Shown one piece after another: positions 1 through 5,702 of a DNA stretch of 6,863 bases. Location of the stretch: NCBI GenBank assembly GCA_903821715.1, contig CAIJMB010000128.1:1-6863 (forward strand), written 5' to 3'. The stretch comes from an uncultured Flavobacteriales bacterium (GTDB lineage: Bacteria > Bacteroidota > Bacteroidia > Flavobacteriales > Schleiferiaceae). Numbering within the stretch: the first letter of the stretch is position 1; the number at the start of each line of letters is the position of its first letter. The notes beneath the pieces were generated by a model. It was given only the letters and a program-made list of their open reading frames with translations, did no database searches and had not been told where the DNA came from. Position numbers and translations under genes: made by a program.

Positions 1-263
1 AACCTTCGCAATCGATCGACCGCTAAACTCAGAGCTTTTTCAAAAGTCTTGGCCTCTTTGCGGACCACAAGATCCTCACCAGGGATGTGCACAGTAACCT
101 CAGCTATCTTATTATCGGATAAGTGGTTGTTATCAATCCGAAAGAACACTGTTGCGTGAATAGCACGCTGGTACACTTGGTTGATGCGCTCAAGACGCTT
201 GTGGGTAAAATCCACGAGGCGGTTGCTCGCTTTAAACTGAACCGCACGAACTTCTGTAACCAT
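1..263 (-). CDS. hpf: Ribosome hibernation promoting factor (HPF/RaiA family), 3' part missing
   Basis: Only the first 87 codons are inside the window; the reading frame is open to base 1. The protein starts MVTEVRAVQFKAS and continues with a basic helix (about residues 16-28), a strand VFFRIDNN and then EVTVHIPGEDLVVRKEAKTF. This is the beta-alpha-beta-beta-beta-alpha pattern of the short HPF/YfiA family. By family knowledge HPF binds the 30S subunit at the mRNA/tRNA channel in stationary phase and helps form inactive 100S ribosomes. The ATG at 263 is chosen because the first strand begins right after it. No Shine-Dalgarno sequence precedes it; the 26-base gap after the xerC stop ends in an AT-rich run. 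It is probably co-transcribed with xerC. In Bacteroidota this gene is commonly followed by tRNA genes and tuf, which would lie outside the window. The family call is strong; the C-terminus cannot be judged. Confidence 0.9.
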   Translation of the reverse strand, partial: MVTEVRAVQFKASNRLVDFTHKRLERINQVYQRAIHATVFFRIDNNHLSDNKIAEVTVHIPGEDLVVRKEAKTFEKALSLAVDRLRR

Positions 264-289
264 AAAAGAGAATTGTTAGGGCGCCTCCC

Positions 290-1153
290 CTACCGGCCGC
301 GGGGATGGGCGCGCTGGTAGACCGATTTGAGTTGTTCCACCGACGCATGGGTGTAGACTTGCGTGGCCGATAAATTCGCGTGCCCAAGAAGCTCGCGAAT
401 CACCGTAAGATCCGCACCCATGTCAAGCAAGTGGGTGGCAAAGGTGTGCCGAAGGGCATGTGGGCCTAAGCTATCCGCAGTGCTTGCCTTTTGAAGGTAC
501 GACTTTACCACGGAATACACACTTCTCGGATCCAATTTTTTACCCTTTGGGGTGCAGAATATTCGGTCACTCACCTGGCCCCACTCAGCCCGGTGACGAA
601 TCAAAGCCTCAGTCCATTCGGGAATGAGTGGTAGCTCGCGTTCCTTGTTCCCCTTGCCCACGACGCGGAGCGTGGTTCCGTGCACCTGATTATAGGTGAG
701 ATGAAGCAATTCCGAACGACGCAAACCGGTAGCATATAAGGTCAGCAATAAAAACTGATCACGGCGCCCCAACGCATCGTCGTCAAATGAACTTGGGTCC
801 AGTAACGCCTCTATTTCAGGCGCAGAGAGGGAGCGAACAATCCTACTGGGCGTTCGCAGCAAGGGAACCCCCTGCGCAGGGTTCGAAATACTCGGATCCG
901 AAGCGGTGCGCCAGTGGTAAAAGGTGCGCAGCGCACTGAGTTTGCGATTGACCGACCGGGCATTTGAACCGGTCTGCACAAGTTCAGAAACCCAAGAGCG
1001 GACGTGGGACCGGGTCGCGCCCTCTGCGTCAGGCATGCCCAAGGCATGCTCCGCAAAGAGCAACCATTGGGCCACGTCTGAAGCATAGGCCGTTACGGTG
1101 GCTTCGGAACGGCGACGTTCCCAGCGGAGGTAGTTCGTGAATGAATCGAGCAT
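290..1153 (-). CDS. xerC: Tyrosine recombinase XerC/XerD family (chromosome dimer resolution)
   Basis: This is a 287-residue site-specific recombinase, the normal length for cellular Xer proteins. Residues 1-85 form the core-binding (SAM-like) domain; the catalytic domain runs from about 107 to the end. All the active-site residues are visible: R145 in ATGLRRSEL, K167 in VVGKGNKER, H232 and R235 in PHALRHTF, H258 in LLGHANLS, and the nucleophile Y267 in VYTH. In the family, two Xer proteins bind a dif site and resolve chromosome dimers at division together with FtsK. The start at 1153 is supported by the N-terminus MLDSFTNYLRWERRRS, which aligns with Xer family N-termini. This ATG directly follows the U-tract of the rpsU terminator, so there is no room for a Shine-Dalgarno site or a separate promoter. 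The stop is TAG. Position between rpsU and hpf is typical for Bacteroidota. XerC rather than XerD is inferred from that context, not proved; nothing indicates a phage or transposon integrase. Confidence 0.92.
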   Translation of the reverse strand: MLDSFTNYLRWERRRSEATVTAYASDVAQWLLFAEHALGMPDAEGATRSHVRSWVSELVQTGSNARSVNRKLSALRTFYHWRTASDPSISNPAQGVPLLRTPSRIVRSLSAPEIEALLDPSSFDDDALGRRDQFLLLTLYATGLRRSELLHLTYNQVHGTTLRVVGKGNKERELPLIPEWTEALIRHRAEWGQVSDRIFCTPKGKKLDPRSVYSVVKSYLQKASTADSLGPHALRHTFATHLLDMGADLTVIRELLGHANLSATQVYTHASVEQLKSVYQRAHPRGR

Positions 1154-1182
1154 AAAAAAAGCCCCGAGGGAACTCGAGGCTT
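1154..1182 (-). terminator. Intrinsic terminator after rpsU, abutting the xerC start codon
   Basis: On the minus strand, 20 bases after the rpsU stop, there is a 10-bp stem: AAGCCTCGAG pairs with CTCGGGGCTT across a TTCC loop, with a single T-G wobble. A run of seven T residues follows (1154-1160), and its last base is next to the A of the xerC ATG (1153). This is a textbook rho-independent terminator by sequence. It should end most rpsU transcripts. Because xerC has no visible promoter of its own here, xerC and hpf probably depend on read-through. Confidence 0.9.
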
Positions 1183-1202
1183 AAATTAGGTCAAGGACCA
1201 GC

Positions 1203-1397
1203 TTATTCGGCGTCTTTCAAACGAAGACCCTGAACATAAGAAGCCTTGATGATTTCTTTACGGCGATTCACCGAAGATTTGGTGAATTGCTGACGGCTGC
1301 GCAGTTGGCGCATCGTGCCGGTTTTGTCGAATTTGCGCTTGTAGCGCTTTAGCGCGCGCTCAATTCCTTCACCTTCTTTAACTTGTACTACTAGCAT
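1203..1397 (-). CDS. rpsU: 30S ribosomal protein S21 (bS21)
   Basis: This is a 64-residue, strongly basic protein: MLVVQVKEGEGIERALKRYKR and so on, including FDKTGTMRQLRSR and FTKSSVNRRKE. It matches the bS21 family over its whole length, and 64 residues is usual for Bacteroidota. bS21 sits on the 30S platform near the 3' end of 16S rRNA. In the Flavobacterium johnsoniae ribosome, as I recall the published structure, bS21 with bS18 and bS6 sequesters the anti-Shine-Dalgarno sequence, with Tyr54 of bS21 among the contacts. This protein also has a Tyr at 54 (KASYVQ). The gene has its own candidate promoter core (1426-1433) and an exceptionally good Shine-Dalgarno site (1406-1413), and is closed by a terminator. 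This monocistronic layout with a strong ribosome site fits autogenous control, which is inference here. The stop is TAA. Confidence 0.97.
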   Translation of the reverse strand: MLVVQVKEGEGIERALKRYKRKFDKTGTMRQLRSRQQFTKSSVNRRKEIIKASYVQGLRLKDAE

Positions 1398-1405
1398 AAT
1401 GGGGA

Positions 1406-1413
1406 CACCTCCT
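1406..1413 (-). promoter_or_regulatory. Strong Shine-Dalgarno site of rpsU
   Basis: The minus strand reads AGGAGGTG, an eight-base match to the canonical anti-Shine-Dalgarno complement, ending 8 bases before the rpsU ATG. The starts of hpf, xerC, the symporter, the small membrane peptide, the SDR gene and prfA show nothing like it. pyrF has AAGGAG, but inside prfA codons. In Bacteroidota, where such sites are normally not used, this stands out and suggests bS21-dependent control of rpsU translation. Confidence 0.85.
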
Positions 1414-1425
1414 CTCTTTGGGCTG

Positions 1426-1433
1426 CAAATGTA
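1426..1433 (-). promoter_or_regulatory. Candidate Bacteroidota -7 promoter element for rpsU
   Basis: The minus strand reads TACATTTG, an exact fit to the Bacteroidota -7 consensus TAnnTTTG. It lies in the 39-base gap between the upstream stop codon and rpsU. Transcription starting a few bases downstream would give a leader of roughly 20-25 bases carrying the Shine-Dalgarno site. I see no TTG/TTTG -33 element at the expected distance, so the promoter is only a candidate. Confidence 0.55.
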
Positions 1434-1436
1434 TGA

Positions 1437-2027
1437 CTATTTACCCACATAGAAGTATGTAGTCATCCGAGCCTTTTGAATTGAGTCAAATGGGACTAAT
1501 GCGAAGACTTCGTCCCAATTGCGCAACGGGCGAACTCTGCTGCGGAACCGGTGTACCGCCCTGGCCTGGGGCGCTCGCCACAATGGATGGGCATAAAGCG
1601 CATCCTCAGTAATCGTGTTGAGGTCGATGGGGCTCGGCGGATGAAGAATCCAATCAAATTCTGAACGCGAATCCCAGCGGAGGCAGAGCGCAGAATCGAC
1701 TCCACCCCAGCGAGCGCGATCCCGAATAAAGCCATCGGCCTTCCATTGGGGCCAACCTTGAGCTTGCAGCCATTGACCAGTCACCGTATCTGACGCAACC
1801 ACGGCCCGGGCGCGATCAATCCGACGGGATTCAAAAGGCCGACGTTCCCATTTCTGTTCACGGGGCCATTGAGGTTCATTGAACTCGGCACGGGGTACTT
1901 CAGGAAAAGACGCCCAAACTGGGTCCGGTACCGTTTGATTCGCGTGCCACCTATAATAAATGAAAAGGGCGAGGAACAACCCCGCCCATACGATGTCTGC
2001 AACCCAAGGTTTGGGTTGGCCTCGCAT
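1437..2027 (-). CDS. Membrane-anchored protein with degenerate ComEA-like helix-hairpin-helix repeats
   Basis: This 196-residue protein has one hydrophobic segment near the N-terminus (about residues 9-25, VADIVWAGLFLALFIYY). A proline- and charge-rich linker follows (about 28-70), then two related units. The second unit (about 134-193) begins PIDLNTITEDALYAHPLW and continues with RAVHRFRSR and LRNWDEVFALVPF. This follows the pattern of ComEA-type helix-hairpin-helix repeats found in many Bacteroidota (IDLNTA...L...PGIG...A..I..YR...GGF...EQL). The first unit (about 76-127) is a weaker copy. In both units the GIG hairpin is replaced (HPLWRAPQ, QGWPQWKA), so classical DNA-backbone binding is doubtful. 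Tryptophan is unusually frequent, 14 of 196 residues. ComEA proper binds DNA for uptake; whether this one does is unknown. Its ATG overlaps the preceding TAA (TAATG), pointing to translational coupling with the small NSS-associated gene. The stop is TAG. The family call is moderate and the function is not assigned. Confidence 0.8.
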   Translation of the reverse strand: MRGQPKPWVADIVWAGLFLALFIYYRWHANQTVPDPVWASFPEVPRAEFNEPQWPREQKWERRPFESRRIDRARAVVASDTVTGQWLQAQGWPQWKADGFIRDRARWGGVDSALCLRWDSRSEFDWILHPPSPIDLNTITEDALYAHPLWRAPQARAVHRFRSRVRPLRNWDEVFALVPFDSIQKARMTTYFYVGK

Positions 2028-2164
2028 TACTCCGAATCGTTATGTGAGAAGGAATCCGGCTCTTCTTTAGAAGGAGTGCGAAGCACTTTTACAAAAAAGT
2101 ACACGGTAATCACCGTGACAAGGATGTCGGTGACCAGCATCATGGCCCAAGCGGTAGTGGTCAT
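2027..2164 (-). CDS. Small single-span membrane protein, probable NSS symporter small subunit (MetS-like)
   Basis: A 45-codon frame lies exactly between the symporter and the helix-hairpin-helix gene. It begins MTTTAWAMMLVTDILVTV, continues to YFFVKVLRTPSKEEPDS and ends SHNDSE. Residues about 5-28 form one hydrophobic helix, and the tail is polar and acidic. Its ATG lies one base after the symporter TAA, and its own TAA overlaps the next ATG (TAATG). That fit, together with the composition, argues strongly for a real gene. Bacterial neurotransmitter:sodium symporters are often followed by a peptide of this kind; MetS of the Corynebacterium MetPS methionine/alanine importer is the known example, needed for transport activity. 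Odd points are an Asp at position 13 inside the hydrophobic stretch and a C-terminal tail longer than the minimal MetS type. The MetS relationship rests on size, topology, the N-terminal TTTAWAMM pattern and position; it was not tested by alignment. Confidence 0.78.
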   Translation of the reverse strand: MTTTAWAMMLVTDILVTVITVYFFVKVLRTPSKEEPDSFSHNDSE

Positions 2165-2165
2165 A

Positions 2166-3977
2166 TTAGTTCTGTGCTAAAATTCTACGGCGGTAGGCCA
2201 CATAAACCATACCCGAAATGAAGGCAAACAACACCACGAGGATTCCTCGGGCCAAATGCTTGTAAAAAATAGGATTCACAAATGAGCCCGTGGCAATCTG
2301 ATCTCCTGCTCGAATCGTTTGACCAGTTGAAACTACGGGTTGTGCATCTTCAGCGTCCCATGCGTATACAGTTGCTTCTCCAGTGGGATGAACCACGCGG
2401 ATTTTTGTTTCATCTTCGGTGGACTGTACGTCTGCTACGCCGTCCACTTCAGCTACAAACACGTCAGCAATGGCTTCGCGATTGTACGTGATATCCACAT
2501 TTTGAATCTGACCAATAATACTTGACGAATCAAACTCCCATCCGTTGGTGAAGGCCGACTTCCAATCGTTCCCTTTGGGCGTCACAAGGCTCATGGTGAA
2601 GATTACAAGTAAAATAGATGGCGTCACATACTTCAAAATGGGCTTATAAAACTTAGGGAGCACGATGTCCGCCCCGCGATTGATTTCTTCCCAACCCTTG
2701 TCAATACCCCATATCCAAGCAAAAAGAATGGCTTCTACCAACGCAAAGAAGACGAGTCCCACAGTGCCCGCCCAGTAATCATATTGATCAAATACACCCT
2801 CTTGGTAGAAAAAGACAGTGGGCAATCCCGCTGCAAGGGTCACTAGTCCAAATGTCCAAGCCGACTTTTTCAGACTAAACTTAAACTCGTCTTGCATGAA
2901 CGCTACCCACGGAGAACCCATTGCCAAAGAACTAGTGATTCCGGCAAAAAAGAGCAACCCGAACCACATTACGCCGGCTACGCTACCCAAGACAGCTCCC
3001 CACTTAGTAAAGAGAAATGGCATCGTTTGAAACGCCATCGCAAATCCGGCATTCTCTTTAACCCAGTCCAACCCGAGGTACCCCACTGCAATTGGAATAA
3101 CGATACTGCCACCAAGTACAATTTCAACAAATCCGTTCATCCAGCCAGCAGCCATGGAATTCAATGCGATATCATCCTTTGACTTGACATATGCGGCGTA
3201 GCAATGAATGGTGCCCATACCCACTGAAAGGGTAAAGAAAATTTGACCCGCAGCCGCAAGCCAGACGTTGGGATTACTCAAAGAGTCGAATTGAGGATTC
3301 CACAAAAAGTTGAATCCAAGCATCGCATCACATTCAACACATCCAGGAGATGCTCCGGAATCGCCGAGCATGAAGGCACGCACGGCCAAAAAGGCGCCAA
3401 AAATGATGAGCAACGGCATGCCGATTTTTGCCACTTTCTCAATACCTCCTTCTAGACCTTTGCTCAAAATCCAGGTATTCAGCCACAAGACCAAGATGTA
3501 GAACCAAATTGCTTCGTAAGGCAAACCAGTAGTGCTTTGACTGATATCGACATAACTCGAGAAAAACTGAGCTACTTCAGTTTGACTCATTCCCGTAAAT
3601 GTTTGCGCGACAGAGTGAAACACATATGAGAACGTCCACGATTCGATGTAGGTGTAGTATGCAGCGACCGCAATGTTGGTGAAAATTCCAAAAACACCTA
3701 AGTACTTCCAATACGACCGTTTGCCCATTGAATTCATAATGAACGGCGCACTGTGATCACCCTTAGTTCCGCCGAATCGACCTGAGGCCCATTCAATCCA
3801 CAGAAGTGGAATACCTAAAACGAGAAACGATACGAGGTAGGGAATCATAAATGCCCCACCGCCATTTTGAACGGCCTGAACAGGGAATCGCAAGAAATTG
3901 CCCAAACCAACGGCATTACCTGCCATGGCAAGGACGAGTCCAACCCGGGAACCCCAGGACTGTGTGTTACTACTCAT
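2166..3977 (-). CDS. Neurotransmitter:sodium symporter (NSS/SNF family), LeuT-like, with a periplasmic insert
   Basis: This 603-residue secondary transporter would import an amino acid or similar solute across the inner membrane with Na+. The N-terminus is nearly superimposable on LeuT: W8, then AMAGNAVGLGNFLRFPVQA from 17, in the same numbering. Na+ and substrate positions are kept: G20, N21, A22, V23 and N27 in helix 1; V104 and Y108 in helix 3; F248, T249 and S251 in helix 6; N281 in helix 7; A345, T348 and S349 in helix 8. E285 corresponds to LeuT Glu290, which makes transport chloride-independent in that family. Two pocket positions differ from LeuT: F259 is Met254 here and I359 is Met353, so the substrate may differ. 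Twelve helices are visible, the last at about 572-594. About 100 residues (469-568) are inserted between helices 11 and 12, on the periplasmic side. A CVEC pair sits at 213-216 in the loop before helix 6. The start lies 11 bases after the SDR stop, with no Shine-Dalgarno site. A small partner gene follows directly. The gene is more AT-rich than prfA. Confidence 0.95.
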   Translation of the reverse strand: MSSNTQSWGSRVGLVLAMAGNAVGLGNFLRFPVQAVQNGGGAFMIPYLVSFLVLGIPLLWIEWASGRFGGTKGDHSAPFIMNSMGKRSYWKYLGVFGIFTNIAVAAYYTYIESWTFSYVFHSVAQTFTGMSQTEVAQFFSSYVDISQSTTGLPYEAIWFYILVLWLNTWILSKGLEGGIEKVAKIGMPLLIIFGAFLAVRAFMLGDSGASPGCVECDAMLGFNFLWNPQFDSLSNPNVWLAAAGQIFFTLSVGMGTIHCYAAYVKSKDDIALNSMAAGWMNGFVEIVLGGSIVIPIAVGYLGLDWVKENAGFAMAFQTMPFLFTKWGAVLGSVAGVMWFGLLFFAGITSSLAMGSPWVAFMQDEFKFSLKKSAWTFGLVTLAAGLPTVFFYQEGVFDQYDYWAGTVGLVFFALVEAILFAWIWGIDKGWEEINRGADIVLPKFYKPILKYVTPSILLVIFTMSLVTPKGNDWKSAFTNGWEFDSSSIIGQIQNVDITYNREAIADVFVAEVDGVADVQSTEDETKIRVVHPTGEATVYAWDAEDAQPVVSTGQTIRAGDQIATGSFVNPIFYKHLARGILVVLFAFISGMVYVAYRRRILAQN

Positions 3978-3988
3978 AGGTGATAGGC

Positions 3989-4900
3989 TTAGCTAAGATT
4001 GCCAAATATAGGTATCTCATCCAAGACCTCGCGGAATGAATGTGGATTGAAGCCCAATTCTTTTCGCGCTTTGCTGATGTCGAATCCTGTCACGGGCGGA
4101 CGCTTCGCCGGCTGACCTAATGATTCGCTACTCACTACGTCTATGAGCCCTGCGTCAAGTTGCGCGTGCTCTGCCACTTGCTGAACGAGTTCAAGGATGC
4201 TCATCGTATCGGGACCGCTCAGGTGGTAGACGCCGGTGGCACCGAGTTCGGCAATGCGCAGGCAGCCCTCAGCGAGGTCTACGCTCCATGTTGGGCTGCG
4301 CACTTGGTCGTCTACGACGCGGATCCGCTCTCCGCGCTGCAGGGCCCCGCGAGCCCATAAAATGATATTGGAGCGACTAAGTCCCGGAACATAGCCAATC
4401 ACGAGCACCGTTCGGGCAATGGTATAGCGGGCGCCACTAGCCTTTACCGCTTCTTCGGCGTGCAGCTTAGACCAGCCGTAGACACTCAGCGGCGCAGGTA
4501 GCGCCTCTTCGGTATACGGTCCATGTTTGCCATCAAAAATGAAGTCGGTGCTAATAAAGATAAGGTGCACCCCGTGGCGCGCGCAAGCTTCGGCACAGTA
4601 GCGCGTGGAGTCAACGTTGAGCAGGTGGCAGGTGTCAGGCTCCTTTTCGCAGTCGTCCACTTGGGTCATGGCTGCGGAATGAATCACGACATCAGGCTTA
4701 TAGTCAGTAAGGACGCGTTCGAAGTCTTCGGGGCGGGTGGTGTCGAGTTCCGCGTAAGGGAATCCGAAGTGGTTGCCTCGAGCGGGACCGCGACCAGTAG
4801 CGAGCAACTCGTGCCGGCCCTGGGCCAAGTACAGCAAGGACTGTCCGAGGAGGCCGTTGGCCCCGGTGACGAGGATGCGCAGAGGCCCTTGCTTAACCAC
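3989..4900 (-). CDS. SDR-family reductase, RmlD (dTDP-4-dehydrorhamnose reductase)-like
   Basis: With the GTG start at 4900 this is a 303-residue NAD(P)-dependent extended SDR of the RmlD type. The Rossmann motif GANGLLG is at 13-19, HSAAMTQVDDCE follows the fourth strand, and STDFIFDG carries the catalytic Thr (about 118). YGWSK gives Tyr141 and Lys145, and VRSPTWSVDLAE and RPPVTGFDISKARKELGF match the family C-terminal half. RmlD reduces dTDP-4-keto-rhamnose to dTDP-rhamnose, but no rmlA, B or C gene is nearby, so the real sugar nucleotide is uncertain. Start choice: an ATG at 4981 keeps the frame open, but it would overlap pyrF by 89 bases and add a Pro/Lys-rich 27-residue leader that has no family counterpart. 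The GTG at 4900 puts the Rossmann strand at residues 8-12 and overlaps the pyrF stop by only 8 bases. The neighbours share no pathway with it; it looks like an operon passenger. The stop is TAA. Confidence 0.88.
   Translation of the reverse strand: MVKQGPLRILVTGANGLLGQSLLYLAQGRHELLATGRGPARGNHFGFPYAELDTTRPEDFERVLTDYKPDVVIHSAAMTQVDDCEKEPDTCHLLNVDSTRYCAEACARHGVHLIFISTDFIFDGKHGPYTEEALPAPLSVYGWSKLHAEEAVKASGARYTIARTVLVIGYVPGLSRSNIILWARGALQRGERIRVVDDQVRSPTWSVDLAEGCLRIAELGATGVYHLSGPDTMSILELVQQVAEHAQLDAGLIDVVSSESLGQPAKRPPVTGFDISKARKELGFNPHSFREVLDEIPIFGNLS
4003..4010 (-). promoter_or_regulatory. Possible -7 promoter element upstream of the symporter
   Basis: The minus strand reads TATATTTG, an exact TAnnTTTG match, inside the last codons of the SDR gene and 25 bases before the symporter ATG (3977). 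If used, it would give the symporter, its small partner and the helix-hairpin-helix gene their own short-leader transcript. A TTGG occurs only 11 bases upstream, too close for a -33 element, and chance matches in AT-rich sequence are likely. Confidence 0.3.
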
Positions 4901-5702
4901 GGTAGGCTGTTTGGATTTCGCGGGCGAGGTCTTCTGCTGCAGTGGCGGCGGCGGCTTGCCAGTCTCTGCCGGATGACGCATACATAATGCTCCGCGAGGC
5001 GTTGATCAGCAGTCCCATGCCGGGCTTGCCTCGAAAGGAACCGTGGCGCACGACTTCGGCGGCGCTGCCGCCCTGGGCTCCAACCCCCGGAACCAAGAAA
5101 AAGGTATCAGGCATTCGGTCGCGCAGTGCCCCAAGTGCCTCAGGTCGCGTAGCGCCCGCAACGACCATTAGGTTTTCGGGTGAACCCCATTGGAGGTAGG
5201 CATCCGCAACCGCCTCGTATACGCGGCGTCCATCGAGGAGCGCGAGCTGCTGCAAATCGTCGGCTCCAGGATTGCTGGTAAGACCGAGGCCAACTACCCA
5301 CTTTCCGTCGCGCAGAAATGGTTCTACGCTGTCGCGCCCCATATACGGAGCTACGGTAATCGCATCGTACCCCATGACCTGAAGGATTCCTTGGGCGTAG
5401 CGGCTGGCGGTATTGCCAATGTCTCCGCGCTTGGCGTCAGCGATGAGCAGGGGCTTTTGTGAGAGCGTCCGAAGGTGTGAAGTCACGGCGTCGAGGGCGT
5501 CCCAACCCGGGCGGCCCAGGGCCTCAAAAAAGGCAAAGTTGGGCTTGTAGGCAATGGCTACATGGACAGTGGCATCAATGATTCCGATGCAGAACGATGC
5601 CAAATCGGTTCCAGCCGGCAGCTTGGCCGGATCAGGGTCGAGGCCTACGCAGAGCCCGTGGCCTGCAGTTTCTATGCGCTGGGAGAGCGTGGTGTAGTTC
5701 AT
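4893..5702 (-). CDS. pyrF: Orotidine 5'-phosphate decarboxylase (type 2)
   Basis: This 269-residue cytosolic enzyme converts OMP to UMP, the last step of de novo pyrimidine synthesis. It is of the longer type-2 family found in Bacteroidota and actinobacteria. Visible elements of the TIM-barrel active site are GLDPDP (D22, D24), YKPN (K53), the signature ADAKRGDIGNTA with catalytic K91 and D94, the TSNPGADD loop, and the phosphate-binding VPGVGAQGG (204-212) with INASRSIMYA (R237). The start ATG at 5702 overlaps the prfA TGA as ATGA, so translation is probably coupled. AAGGAG lies 7 bases upstream of the ATG, inside prfA codons. The C-terminus is Ala-rich (about 248-260), encoded by a short run of GCG/GCC codons, and ends at a TAA overlapped by the GTG start of the next gene. 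Length and all key residues are normal. Confidence 0.96.
   Translation of the reverse strand: MNYTTLSQRIETAGHGLCVGLDPDPAKLPAGTDLASFCIGIIDATVHVAIAYKPNFAFFEALGRPGWDALDAVTSHLRTLSQKPLLIADAKRGDIGNTASRYAQGILQVMGYDAITVAPYMGRDSVEPFLRDGKWVVGLGLTSNPGADDLQQLALLDGRRVYEAVADAYLQWGSPENLMVVAGATRPEALGALRDRMPDTFFLVPGVGAQGGSAAEVVRHGSFRGKPGMGLLINASRSIMYASSGRDWQAAAATAAEDLAREIQTAYRG

Noticed and set aside
290..1153. Reading the tyrosine recombinase as a phage or island integrase
   Set aside because: Its length, its full match to the Xer family and its place between rpsU and hpf are those of the chromosomal Xer protein. No tRNA target, direct repeat or cargo gene is next to it.
1869..2180. 103-codon plus-strand frame across the small membrane gene
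   Set aside because: It is antisense to the helix-hairpin-helix gene start and the 45-codon gene, whose junctions with their neighbours fit to the base. The plus-strand frame has no such support.
4942..4956. Short GGC/GCG triplet run as a possible repeat element
   Set aside because: It only encodes the Ala-rich C-terminal helix of PyrF and is a few codons long.
4979..4981. ATG at 4981 as start of the SDR gene
   Set aside because: It would overlap pyrF by 89 bases and add a leader unlike the family; the GTG at 4900 is preferred.
4523..4987. 154-codon open frame on the plus strand
   Set aside because: It is antisense to the SDR gene and the end of pyrF, both clear family members, and its translation has no recognisable domain. 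GC-rich coding sequence often leaves such opposite frames open.
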